23,892 nucleotides of DNA from a virus: positions 1 through 23,892 of the IMG/VR virus record IMGVR_UViG_3300049793_000244; one strand, written 5' to 3'. The stretch's first letter is position 1; the number at the start of each line of letters is the position of its first letter. Shown in pieces: positions 1 through 7,437 of this stretch. The notes beneath the pieces are model-generated. The model had not been told where the DNA came from. It saw nothing but the letters and a program-made list of their open reading frames with translations, and did no database searches. The position numbers and the translations under genes were made by a program.

Positions 1-785
1 TCAGCTCTTGCTAGGCTTATCGAGGAACCTTCTGTGTTAGCATCTCCAGTATCTACCGCAGGAGCAGTAAGAATATTGTGTTTGTGCATTGCATCTGAAA
101 CACGGCCACTATTTCCTTCAGAAGCTGCGGCTCCAGCACGAACATCTCGAACGTCTGATAAAATCCCACGAATTATATTTTGAGCGTTCTTAACACGTTC
201 ATCAGTAAGAGATATAATATTGTTTAAATCTGTGCTGAATTTAGCGAAAACTACAGTATATGGAGGAGCTAGAACACCAGACCCAGTTTGTTTTACAACA
301 CCATCAAGATCTACGTAAACCTCACCATTCGTAATATTTTGGTTTAAGAGAATATCATTTGCAACAAGTTGATAAAAAACACCGTCAAATCTAACAGTTC
401 CTCCGGTATAGTGAAGAATTCGTCCAGATGAAATCGATGGTCTAAAATCAGCCTGTGCATGAACGTTTACTTCGTCAATTGCGGCATTAACCTGTAAAGC
501 GCTTAATCCAGATGCGGAATTATCATACGGAACCTGAGCAGCATTTTGAAAAGCTGCATTAGCTTGCACTGTAGCAAGTTTTGCTTTTTCAGCATCTGTG
601 AAAGCATTCGTATTGGCGTTTGATTCGTACGCAGCTTTTACGGCAGCTGCAGTAAGAATTGCACTTCTTAAAGTTGCAATAGTTGCCTTACGCCCACCAT
701 TTGGATTCGTAGCAGATTCGACTGCGTAAATAAGATCACTATCTGAAATTGATAATAATTCTGGTAAATTTCTAACTTTGCTCAT
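1..785 (-). CDS. Tail fibre-like virion protein, C-terminus cut by window edge
   Basis: The frame is open from ATG at 785 to the left edge, giving about 261 residues without a stop. The start MSKVRNLPELLSISDSDL follows AAGGAA on the minus strand. The N-terminal part resembles phage fibre proteins (a 'SDSDLIYAV' stretch, then YDNSASGLSALQVNAAIDEV, close to a motif common in fibre and appendage proteins). The last visible residues contain MHKHN and then GDANTEGSSISLARA, which in fibre proteins normally leads into a D-H-x-H metal-binding repeat. By family knowledge such proteins are trimeric fibres used in host recognition; that role is inferred. The stop codon of the gene before it (TAA at 794-796) lies within this gene's ribosome-binding region, so the two are probably translated together. 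It could instead be a neck whisker or head fibre. Confidence 0.7.
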   Translation of the reverse strand, partial: MSKVRNLPELLSISDSDLIYAVESATNPNGGRKATIATLRSAILTAAAVKAAYESNANTNAFTDAEKAKLATVQANAAFQNAAQVPYDNSASGLSALQVNAAIDEVNVHAQADFRPSISSGRILHYTGGTVRFDGVFYQLVANDILLNQNITNGEVYVDLDGVVKQTGSGVLAPPYTVVFAKFSTDLNNIISLTDERVKNAQNIIRGILSDVRDVRAGAAASEGNSGRVSDAMHKHNILTAPAVDTGDANTEGSSISLARA

Positions 786-793
786 TTTATTCC

Positions 794-1750
794 TTAATCT
801 AAATTTAACGGTGTGTTATCGTCATCTAACAATTGAGCACCGTCATCATCGTCAATATATCTGTTTAATTTTAAATCCCATCCATTTACAGATGCGTAAT
901 TTGTCACGACTGCTTCCCCTAACAATGCTCCGTCTTCTCTATAAGTCAGTATTAAATTACTACCTATAAAAGATGGAACTACCGAATCATAGTTAGCGAG
1001 CTTCATCCAATTTGAAGCGCTGATTAGCGCTATAAATTTTTCATAAGTGCTACTGGTAGGTATTGGATTTTCGGGACTATAAGAATTACCATTACCATCA
1101 TGAAGTGAAACGTCTTGTGAAACCGTATCAGTATCAACAGTTCCGCGCTTAGCTGTAATTCTTTGGACTTGATCTGTTTGATCAGTATCTGTACTTCTAG
1201 TATGACCAATTAATCCGACGTTATCTGGATCTGGATTAGTGGTTGGATCGTAATATCCATCTACGTCAACATCTACTTGGACATCTACTTCTGCATGGAA
1301 TTGCCCATCAACAGCCAAACGATTGATACCATTACTGTCTCGCACGCTATCAATAGCGTTACCGTATTGATCATCAATTTCAACGCCAATGGTAGTACCA
1401 GGCTCTTGTCGATAAACCGCTTGAATAATATCGTCTGGCTTTAGTTTGGCTTTATCTTGCTCTTCAGCTAAAATATAAGCACTAGCAGCTACCGTGTAGG
1501 CAGTTAAATCTATGCGTGCAGTTAATGTATTTGTTTGTTGAGTCGTAGCGAATGGGCCAACGATAATCGTGTCGGGACCGATTATTCGTTTAACCTGAGC
1601 TTGGATTGTGTCTTGGCCAACAGCGGATATGGAAACTTTTTGCTTGACTTTGAAGCCAGCAGCATTAACCACTTTAATAACGCCATACTGTCCACCATTA
1701 GCTGTAAAAAGCTGCGGTGCAACTGCAGGCCATTTTTGTTCAATAGCCAT
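794..1750 (-). CDS. Virion structural protein, 318 aa, function unknown
   Basis: The ATG at 1750 is preceded by AGGATTGGAAA. The N-terminal half is beta-rich with alternating polar and hydrophobic residues; the middle has an unusual acidic V-D repeat (VDVQVDVDVDGYYD) around residue 155-170, and the C-terminus is Asp-rich (DDDDGAQLLDDD). No catalytic motif is visible. It lies between a small membrane protein and a fibre-like protein, at the distal end of the tail-gene run, so a role as a virion accessory or fibre-attachment protein is plausible. I do not recognise the family. Asp-rich repeats can bind calcium, but nothing here proves it. Confidence 0.6.
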   Translation of the reverse strand: MAIEQKWPAVAPQLFTANGGQYGVIKVVNAAGFKVKQKVSISAVGQDTIQAQVKRIIGPDTIIVGPFATTQQTNTLTARIDLTAYTVAASAYILAEEQDKAKLKPDDIIQAVYRQEPGTTIGVEIDDQYGNAIDSVRDSNGINRLAVDGQFHAEVDVQVDVDVDGYYDPTTNPDPDNVGLIGHTRSTDTDQTDQVQRITAKRGTVDTDTVSQDVSLHDGNGNSYSPENPIPTSSTYEKFIALISASNWMKLANYDSVVPSFIGSNLILTYREDGALLGEAVVTNYASVNGWDLKLNRYIDDDDGAQLLDDDNTPLNLD

Positions 1751-1820
1751 TTTCCAATCCTAAACCCTATTTTGGGCAAACTAGCCCGTGCTAGCCTTAA
1801 TAAGATTGGCTCAGATGGGA

Positions 1821-2174
1821 TTAACCAGGGAGAATCTCGTCAGATTTGGCCGTTGGAGCCTTGGATTCAGAAGAGTTAGACGTGCTTTTGTCGTCTAAAG
1901 AGATAGCTCCACTATTATCGCGTTGCATTTTGCGACCTAGATGTAAGCAAGAACAAGTGATAAACATTTGTAAACAGGCACCAGTATCCATTCCGCCTAA
2001 AGCACCAGAAGCCTTTCCAATAACAGAAACAACCCAAATGTTAAAGCTTAGGAATGCGAAAGTAGCTGTAAGGCTAGCTTTTTTGTCAGCACGAAGCATA
2101 GGAAGGGGAACCCCATTCTCATTCATATTGGTTACAAAAGCTTTCCATTTATCTTTAATTTCTTGAGCTGTCAT
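1821..2174 (-). CDS. Small putative membrane protein, 117 aa (holin-like candidate)
   Basis: The ATG at 2174 gives MTAQEIKDKWKAF. A polar N-terminus of about 30 residues is followed by a hydrophobic segment (about residues 34-53, TATFAFLSFNIWVVSVIG), a short Gly-rich turn, then a second weaker segment with three Cys ending in LGRKMQRD. The tail is Ser/Lys-rich and charged. Short phage proteins with this layout (hydrophobic span, short loop, GRK-like motif after the second span) are common and usually unassigned. Holin is possible given size and topology, but no endolysin is adjacent. There is no clear Shine-Dalgarno before the start, and the gene directly follows the tRNA cluster (tRNA-Gln 3' end 26 bases upstream), so it may be read from the tRNA promoter. 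Confidence 0.6.
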   Translation of the reverse strand: MTAQEIKDKWKAFVTNMNENGVPLPMLRADKKASLTATFAFLSFNIWVVSVIGKASGALGGMDTGACLQMFITCSCLHLGRKMQRDNSGAISLDDKSTSNSSESKAPTAKSDEILPG

Positions 2175-2199
2175 ATTAGGAAGATTAGGGCAGGTAAAA

Positions 2200-2281
2200 T
2201 GGTAGGGAAGGTAGGATTTGAACCTACGAAAAATGCTGGTGTCAAAGACCAGTGGCTTAAGCCAGACTTGCCGACTTCCCT
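2200..2281 (-). tRNA. tRNA-Gln (UUG), CCA encoded
   Basis: Minus-strand cloverleaf: acceptor AGGGAAG pairs with CTTCCCT, followed by discriminator A and an encoded CCA. The anticodon stem CTGGT/ACCAG encloses loop CTTTGAC, so the anticodon is TTG (Gln, CAA). The T arm is GTAGG-TTCAAAT-CCTAC. It is the last of six tRNAs in the cluster. Confidence 0.92.
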
Positions 2282-2292
2282 AAATATAAAAA

Positions 2293-2371
2293 TGGTCAGA
2301 GTGAGACGACTTGCACATCCCTATTTCGGTCTCCAAAACCGATCCACACCTATCTCTGGATTCACACTCTG
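2293..2371 (-). tRNA. tRNA-Pro (UGG), slightly unusual arms, CCA encoded
   Basis: Acceptor CAGAGTG/CACTCTG is seven perfect pairs, followed by A and CCA. The anticodon stem TCGGT/ACCGA holds loop TTTGGAG, so the anticodon is TGG (Pro). The T arm GGATG-TGCAAGT-CGTCT pairs with two G-U wobbles and has TG instead of TT at loop positions 54-55. The D stem is only about three pairs (TCC/GGA), and the usual base 26 is hard to place. It is probably functional but less canonical than its neighbours. Confidence 0.78.
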
Positions 2372-2388
2372 ATAAAAAAATAATAAAA

Positions 2389-2464
2389 TGGAGCCGACTG
2401 TCGGAATCGAACCAACGACCTGCTGTTTACAAAACAGCTGCTCTACCTGCTGAGCTAAGACGGC
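2389..2464 (-). tRNA. tRNA-Thr (UGU), CCA encoded
   Basis: Acceptor GCCGTCT/AGTCGGC has one T-T mismatch at the fifth pair, then T and CCA. The D arm AGCTC..GAGC is canonical, the anticodon stem GCTGT/ACAGC holds loop TTTGTAA (anticodon TGT, Thr ACA), and the T arm is GTTGG-TTCGATT-CCGAC. Confidence 0.93.
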
Positions 2465-2476
2465 ACTAAAAAAATA

Positions 2477-2551
2477 TGGAGTCGATAGGGAATTTTGAAA
2501 TCCCGACCTGCTGTTTGGAAAACAGCCGCTCTGCCTCTGAGCTATATCGAC
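2477..2551 (-). tRNA. tRNA-Gly (UCC), CCA encoded
   Basis: Acceptor GTCGATA/TATCGAC is perfect, followed by T and CCA. The anticodon stem GCTGT/ACAGC encloses TTTCCAA, so the anticodon is TCC (Gly, GGA). The T arm GGGAT-TTCAAAA-TTCCC has one mismatch. The anticodon stem and much of the D arm match the adjacent tRNA-Thr, which suggests they arose by duplication. Confidence 0.93.
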
Positions 2552-2552
2552 A

Positions 2553-2629
2553 TGGCGGGCCGTCAAGGATTTGAACCTTGGACCTTTCGCTTAACAAGCG
2601 AGCGCTCTAACCAACTGAGCTAACAACCC
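2553..2629 (-). tRNA. tRNA-Asn (GUU), CCA encoded
   Basis: Acceptor GGGTTGT/ACGGCCC pairs with two G-U wobbles; discriminator G and CCA follow. The anticodon stem CTCGC/GCGAA (one mismatch at the base) holds loop TTGTTAA, anticodon GTT (Asn). The T arm is CAAGG-TTCAAAT-CCTTG. Only one base separates it from tRNA-Gly, so the transcript must be processed. Confidence 0.93.
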
Positions 2630-2641
2630 TAATTAATAAAA

Positions 2642-2720
2642 TGGCGGAACCGGCGGGATTTGAACCCGCGATCTCTCCCGTGACAGGGGAGCGTTCACTC
2701 CAGGCTGAACCACGGCTCCG
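2642..2720 (-). tRNA. tRNA-Asp (GUC), CCA encoded, first of the cluster
   Basis: Acceptor CGGAGCC/GGTTCCG is followed by CCA. The anticodon stem CTCCC/GGGAG encloses CTGTCAC, anticodon GTC (Asp). The T arm is GCGGG-TTCAAAT-CCCGC. It is closest to the cluster promoter, about 12 bases downstream of the -10 box. Confidence 0.93.
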
Positions 2721-2732
2721 TAATAAAAAACT

Positions 2733-2761
2733 ATTATACCCTAAAACGAAAAAACCCGCAA
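2733..2761 (-). promoter_or_regulatory. Sigma-70-like promoter of the tRNA cluster
   Basis: On the minus strand, TTGCGG (2756-2761) is followed after exactly 17 bases by a perfect TATAAT (2733-2738). The start point would fall just ahead of tRNA-Asp. The -35 box lies inside one arm of the terminator hairpin of the preceding tail operon, so one sequence ends one unit and starts the next. Confidence 0.75.
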
Positions 2762-2780
2762 GTGGTAAGCTTGCGGGTTT
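2752..2780 (-). terminator. Rho-independent terminator of the tail operon
   Basis: An 11-bp perfect stem (AAACCCGCAAG with CTTGCGGGTTT) with a 7-base loop. On the minus strand the stem is followed by a T-rich run (TTTTTTCGTTTT). It lies about 30 bases after the tail tube stop codon. Confidence 0.9.
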
Positions 2781-2808
2781 GTAATTTATTTGATTTTTAA
2801 ACCAATTA

Positions 2809-3258
2809 CTACGGCAAGCTTACTGCTCCAGTCCCTTCATCCTGCGCTCCAGATTCATCACTTGCACGGATACCCATGTAGTTGATGCTTACGCGTGAAG
2901 TTGCTTTAGCATTATAATTCGTGTTATCTGTTGTCGGCACACACCCGAGGATAGTTTCCATTGTTTCACCGGTCTGACGATCAACAATAGTCATAGTGAA
3001 AGGCTCGAAAGCCAAGAGATCCTGGATTTTCGGGACTTTAGGAAGAACGTGTTTACCTTGGCCAACTACTCTGAAACCAGAGCAAGAAACGTTAACCGCT
3101 TCTTTAGAAGTGATAGCAATTTCATCTGGGCTATAACGGCCAAGCAAATGGATGGCTTCAACGCCTGTACTGTTTGCAACGCTGCAAGACTCGAAAATAC
3201 CGACAAGAACATTGTCGATATAAACTTTGGCTCTCGCGCCTGTGACTACTTTACTCAT
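2809..3258 (-). CDS. Tail tube protein (contractile tail)
   Basis: 149 residues, within the usual range for myovirus tube proteins. The start MSKVVTGARAKVYIDNVLVG and the alternating beta-strand pattern (VGIFESCSVANS, VSCSGFRVVGQG, FTMTIVDRQTGE) fit a tube fold. It is the gene immediately after the tail sheath, the standard sheath-tube order in contractile phages. The protein would polymerise into the inner tube through which DNA passes. A ribosome-binding site (AGGAGA) lies 7-8 bases before the ATG. The short gap to the sheath gene (24 bases) and the strong terminator after it show it closes this operon. The assignment rests on context plus size rather than a signature motif. Confidence 0.8.
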   Translation of the reverse strand: MSKVVTGARAKVYIDNVLVGIFESCSVANSTGVEAIHLLGRYSPDEIAITSKEAVNVSCSGFRVVGQGKHVLPKVPKIQDLLAFEPFTMTIVDRQTGETMETILGCVPTTDNTNYNAKATSRVSINYMGIRASDESGAQDEGTGAVSLP

Positions 3259-3282
3259 ATATTAATTCTCCTATACCTAAGA

Positions 3283-5433
3283 TTAAGCGTTCGACTGAAC
3301 TTGTGAGAAACTCAAGTTGATTGGGATGAAATAGATCGCTGTTGCGAGCTTAATTTCAACCGAAACATCCATTTCTGGGCCTGAGATCGCGAACTTGTCG
3401 TTTTTGTAACCAAGAGGTGCGTCATCGCTTGCGGCGATAAGTTTAATTTTCTTGTATCCATCCATCTTTTGAGCCATGAATGATTTGGCAGTAGCAGCGT
3501 CAACATCTGCAAGAGATTTACCAACGAAAGCTTTTTGGAAAGCGTCAGCAAGGTCAAGAGCGATGATGTCCGAGCAATAAGTTGCTTGGATTGAGTTATA
3601 CACAAAGTTAGTATCAAATCCATAAGTTGTTTGGTCAGAAACCCAACGATTACCAGCAGTGTCCTGAGTAAGGAACAATAAACCAGCATCAAGAGCGTCT
3701 TCACAATCACCAGGAGAACCAGAATCAAACCCAGATGGGTCAGTGAAACTAATTACGTTCGCGAACTTGTTACAGATTGATTTGTAGAATCCACCTGCTT
3801 GCATACCTGCAGCAACACAAGCTGCGTACCAAGGTAAGAAAGTAACGATATTTCCAGCAGAGTTAACTTGAGCCACTTTTTGAAGAGTCAAAGAGCAACG
3901 GAAGTTAGCAAGGCCTTGAGCTACTTCTTTAGCAGCAGCATAGTCATCATTCCAGTAAGAAAGAATACAGATTCTGTTCTTTTTAAGTTTTGGTGTGCTG
4001 TACTGAAGACAGTGAGACTTAGTTGCGGCGTTTATAGCAGCAATGGTATAAGTCGAACCAGATTCAGTTGTACCTTCTGCGATATCAGCCGTAGCATCTT
4101 GTGAGAACAATGGGATCACGATGTTTACTTGAATACCAGCAAGTTGATTTAAAGCATTTATAATATCAGCTGCAAGAGTGTTACCCTTAGCTCCACCAGC
4201 TAAGAAAACTGGGCTAGCCATAACAGCTGGGATACCAGCAGTTGCTGTTGCTTCAAATTGAAGAGCGTTAGAAGTTGCGATAACTTTTGCGAACTGAGCA
4301 GCAGCAGTCTTAATGCGACCAGGACGTTGTGACGCACCAGTTGAAGCGATACCGATTGCAGTTACAGAGTCAAGAGCTGTCGGAGCTTGTTGTTGAGCAG
4401 ACGCAGAGGCGATTGACGAGTAACCAGTTTGAGAGTTAATATAAGACGCAAGATCAGCAATAGTGCGATATTGAGTTAAATCAATAGATAGGTTAGCTCC
4501 AGATCCACCAACAACAGTAGTTGTAAGAAGAGTCTTAGCAGAGTTGATTGTAAGAGTTGCAGTTGTTCCTTGGTATCCAACGAACAAACCGATTGCAGAT
4601 TGAACGTCAAGAGTTTCAGATAAACCGATGTCTGGACGAGAAATTGCAACTTCAACGCCTGGTTCTTGAGCAGAAACAAAAGTTCCAGCAGCAAGGCCAA
4701 GAGAAGCAAGATCAGCTGAGCTATCAACTAATTCAAAAGACTTACCCCAACCTTTACGATTAGCAGCAGAATCAGTTGCGATTTTAAGTTTCAATGAGTT
4801 AGTAGCAGCGCCTGCAGAGGCAACGATACCTGCTGGAAGTAAACCGTTAAGCTCGATAATTAAAGCACTGATAGTTGCATGATCAGCAGGAGTAGCTGAC
4901 AAAGTAACAGTTGTAGAAACCAAACCATTTAAACGGATTTGAAATTCTGCACCGTTAAGTGCTGCACCGAAAGCTGCGATTGTAGTACCAGAAACTTCAG
5001 GAGTTTCTTCAGCAGCAATCGAAGTGATTTGGTATTTGTACTTGTTACCATCTTTACCGAAGTTTTGGTCACGAAGAATACCGTAATCGGTATCAACGAT
5101 AGCCGAAGCTTTCGTAGATGAGTTAGTTTTAACAATGTAGATTCTGTTAGCAGAACCGGCGATATCTGCATCCGAGCTAGGAGCAGAGAAAGCGCGCATT
5201 GCGTCTACGATTGGACCAGAAATGTATTGTTGAGATACTTTATCTAATTGGTCAGGCGTAAACGAGTTGTTCTTAAGAACCACGTTTTGATAGCTATCGC
5301 CACCGTCTGCTTCACCGATGATAACTACGTTCCCAGAAGCGCCAAGGCCAACTGGATTGCTTTTTACTGTGACGTTTGGGTATGCGCCTGGTACGTTTGT
5401 ATTTACAAAACTTGTAACTACTCTTTGTGACAT
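3283..5433 (-). CDS. Contractile tail sheath protein
   Basis: 716 residues, slightly longer than typical myovirus sheaths. The N-terminus (SFVNTNVPGAYPNVTVKSNP, then ASGNVVIIGEADGG) has the P-G-x-Y and V-x-x-x-G-E-A-x-G elements common to sheath proteins. The middle (about residues 120-430) is a variable, Ala/Thr-rich protruding region. The C-terminal third carries conserved sheath features (RICILSYWNDDYA, RWVSDQTTYG, then DGYKKIKLIAASDDAPLGYK) and ends with a beta-strand arm. Sheath subunits surround the tube and contract on infection. It is directly upstream of the tail tube gene. The gene uses consistently GC-moderate codons like its neighbours, and no frameshift or intein is visible. Confidence 0.93.
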   Translation of the reverse strand: MSQRVVTSFVNTNVPGAYPNVTVKSNPVGLGASGNVVIIGEADGGDSYQNVVLKNNSFTPDQLDKVSQQYISGPIVDAMRAFSAPSSDADIAGSANRIYIVKTNSSTKASAIVDTDYGILRDQNFGKDGNKYKYQITSIAAEETPEVSGTTIAAFGAALNGAEFQIRLNGLVSTTVTLSATPADHATISALIIELNGLLPAGIVASAGAATNSLKLKIATDSAANRKGWGKSFELVDSSADLASLGLAAGTFVSAQEPGVEVAISRPDIGLSETLDVQSAIGLFVGYQGTTATLTINSAKTLLTTTVVGGSGANLSIDLTQYRTIADLASYINSQTGYSSIASASAQQQAPTALDSVTAIGIASTGASQRPGRIKTAAAQFAKVIATSNALQFEATATAGIPAVMASPVFLAGGAKGNTLAADIINALNQLAGIQVNIVIPLFSQDATADIAEGTTESGSTYTIAAINAATKSHCLQYSTPKLKKNRICILSYWNDDYAAAKEVAQGLANFRCSLTLQKVAQVNSAGNIVTFLPWYAACVAAGMQAGGFYKSICNKFANVISFTDPSGFDSGSPGDCEDALDAGLLFLTQDTAGNRWVSDQTTYGFDTNFVYNSIQATYCSDIIALDLADAFQKAFVGKSLADVDAATAKSFMAQKMDGYKKIKLIAASDDAPLGYKNDKFAISGPEMDVSVEIKLATAIYFIPINLSFSQVQSNA

Positions 5434-5447
5434 GTTATATCTCCTAA

Positions 5448-5726
5448 TTACTTAATTTTAAGTCCAAAATGAGCGAGGCCTTTATCGAAGTTTTCTGGGT
5501 CATCAAGCTTTGAAGACTTTAAATGTGCCCATAGAATCGGTTCGAGATCTTTAGCCTTACCGTATTTGTATTTGTTTTCTGCCCAGAAAATTCTAAATTT
5601 TTCGCGCTTTTCGTGTTCGTCCAGCTTTACTTCTTTGGTCACATTAAGTGACATACGGTAAGCTTTAGATTCTGCAGCGGTCATTTCAGACTTTTTCTCT
5701 TGTTTTTGTTCTTTCTTGTCGGACAT
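5448..5726 (-). CDS. Small charged protein upstream of sheath, 92 aa
   Basis: The first 20 residues are almost all K, E, Q and S (MSDKKEQKQEKKSEMTAAES), then a mixed helical region with aromatic positions (KFRIFWAENKYKYGKAKD, LEPILWAHLKSS). It is probably helical and soluble. It starts at a TAATG overlap with the stop codon of the gene before it, so translation is coupled. The position just before the sheath suggests a virion assembly or chaperone role, but no family is recognised. Confidence 0.6.
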   Translation of the reverse strand: MSDKKEQKQEKKSEMTAAESKAYRMSLNVTKEVKLDEHEKREKFRIFWAENKYKYGKAKDLEPILWAHLKSSKLDDPENFDKGLAHFGLKIK

Positions 5727-6382
5727 TATGCTACTCCGACTGGTGCTGCTGGTGCTGGAGCGGCTGGTTTAGCTTTTTTCTTAGCTTCCATGTGCCCACA
5801 AAATTTAGCCAATTTAAAGTGACCTTTTGCACCTGGAGTAGTTCCCCACTCAGGATTTCCGTTTACTTTAGGATTTTGATCTGTCGGCTGAGGATCAGCT
5901 TTCGGTTCTACACGCGCACCTGGATTGACTGATTCACCTTGAACTTCTTCTTTAGGTGCGATTTCGCCTTCAGGAGCTTTGCCTTCTTTTTCAGAAAAAG
6001 GATTCTCAGACTTTTTTAGAGCCTCGTACTTTTTAAGCACTTCCTCAGCTTTTTTCAAAACTGCGATAGCTGCATCTTTAGCACTATATTTCTTTTCTTC
6101 GCTCATGTTATTGACCTCATTACCTACTATAGATTGCTGCGCAGGCATATTTTGGATATCTAAATCCTTTAAATTCTTAATACTTAGCTTCTCATTCTTA
6201 TCTAACTTACTGTAAGCTGATTCAGCCTCTACTGAGTCTATTTCAGTTTTACCCATCTTATGGTAAATATAGTTAGACAGTTTCCAGAAGCTTTCGCTTC
6301 CATGAGCTGTTTGTTTGCCAGCAGCTTCTTTTGCCTTGGCCCATCTAGCTTCATCTTTCGGTGTTTTAACAAATCCTGGCAT
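5726..6382 (-). CDS. Two-part virion-module protein, 218 aa, with possible internal start
   Basis: Residues 1-46 (MPGFVKTPKDEARWAKAKEA..., ending IYHKMGK) match a short domain seen at the start of many phage virion proteins, with the pattern D-E-x-x-W-x-x-A-K and a final IYxKM. Residues 93-125 (MSEEKKYSAKDAAIAVLKKA and on) form an amphipathic helix or coiled coil. A Pro/Glu-rich linker follows, and the C-terminus is K/A/P-rich. Met93 is preceded in frame by GAGGT at ribosome-binding distance, so a shorter product of 126 residues may also be made. No catalytic residues are visible. It sits between a large structural protein and a small charged protein upstream of the sheath. Function unknown. 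Confidence 0.6.
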   Translation of the reverse strand: MPGFVKTPKDEARWAKAKEAAGKQTAHGSESFWKLSNYIYHKMGKTEIDSVEAESAYSKLDKNEKLSIKNLKDLDIQNMPAQQSIVGNEVNNMSEEKKYSAKDAAIAVLKKAEEVLKKYEALKKSENPFSEKEGKAPEGEIAPKEEVQGESVNPGARVEPKADPQPTDQNPKVNGNPEWGTTPGAKGHFKLAKFCGHMEAKKKAKPAAPAPAAPVGVA

Positions 6383-6405
6383 ACATTAAAGATTGCGTAA
6401 GGTGA

Positions 6406-7437
6406 CTATTCATCATCTTCGGAATCATCTCCATTAGAATTAGCGGTGTACCAAGTTTCCTTGGATTTATCAATAAAATCAGGGGAATCGCTGTTTGATA
6501 AGATTTTAATCCCGCCGATATAACCTGGAGATTTTGAACCAGGTCCAGTTTTTTCACGTAAAAAGGCTGTTTCAATAACACGACGTGGACTTTTAATCCA
6601 AGTGTATTCTGCTTGGCCAGTCAATTGGATGGATCTCAAATAAGAGTTCTCACCGTTTGCGCCAGAGTAATTATCGTTTTCCATTAAAGGAGAACTTGAA
6701 ACGCTAGATTCTGCAAAACCTTGAGCTTCTAAAAGAGACTCGCGATATCGCAAGATAGAATAAAGAGCAATTGAATGTAGCCACATAGCAACTTGTGGAT
6801 CGCCATGACTATAACATGCAATGTCACAGCTTTCTTGAAAAAAGGTATGTTCAACGCGAGCTTTATAAAATTGATATTGAGGAACTACAGCTAATTGAGT
6901 TGCGTCAAGCATGATGCCTGGTTCAATATGAATACCTTGATCATCGTAGTCTTGGATTACAAATCCTTGACCTTGATCAGGATCAACTAGAATCATTCCA
7001 GCTGCAATGCCAGACATTCCTTTAACAGAATCATCTACTTCTACTATTCCAGTCTGAGAATCGTAGCCTTTGGGAACAAATGGTTTTACAATATAAGGGA
7101 TAGGTTTACCAATCTGAGCAGGCATAAGAACCAAAGTTTCAGTAGATTGATCTGCCATGGACTTCATATCGATCTTCTCTGGAGCGGGCCCAGGTGTAAT
7201 CGCGATCAAAGGCATTTTATCTTTGTCGTTGATTCCACGCATCTTGATTTCAATGTTATTATTGAGAAACCATTCTTTGCAAGCATCGATTTGTTTTTGG
7301 CCATATTTATCTTTCAAATAAGGATTTTCGAGACAGTCGCCAAGCATGTGGTCAATAAGCCACGGATTCTTGCGCATATCATCTATGCCAAGTTCAATAG
7401 CTGTTTTAACCGTTAAATCTAATTGAAAAATTCCCAT
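6406..7437 (-). CDS. Virion structural protein, 343 aa, probably neck or tail-completion
   Basis: Starts MGIFQLDLTVKTAIELGIDD. The N-terminal 80 residues are helical (RKNPWLIDHMLGDCLENPYL); the centre is beta-rich with many Gly and Pro turns; the C-terminus is highly acidic (NGDDSEDDE). The visible make-up resembles phage neck or tail-terminator proteins, and it follows an HK97 gp10-like gene with no gap (its ATG ends at the base next to the previous stop). That neighbourhood suggests a place at the head-tail interface. No catalytic motif is seen, and I do not recognise a precise family. Confidence 0.6.
   Translation of the reverse strand: MGIFQLDLTVKTAIELGIDDMRKNPWLIDHMLGDCLENPYLKDKYGQKQIDACKEWFLNNNIEIKMRGINDKDKMPLIAITPGPAPEKIDMKSMADQSTETLVLMPAQIGKPIPYIVKPFVPKGYDSQTGIVEVDDSVKGMSGIAAGMILVDPDQGQGFVIQDYDDQGIHIEPGIMLDATQLAVVPQYQFYKARVEHTFFQESCDIACYSHGDPQVAMWLHSIALYSILRYRESLLEAQGFAESSVSSSPLMENDNYSGANGENSYLRSIQLTGQAEYTWIKSPRRVIETAFLREKTGPGSKSPGYIGGIKILSNSDSPDFIDKSKETWYTANSNGDDSEDDE

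Noticed and set aside
6388-6397. Recurring GCAATCTT motif in gaps
   Set aside because: Several copies include coding bases or stop codons of nearby genes, and spacing to starts varies, so it does not look like one regulatory element.
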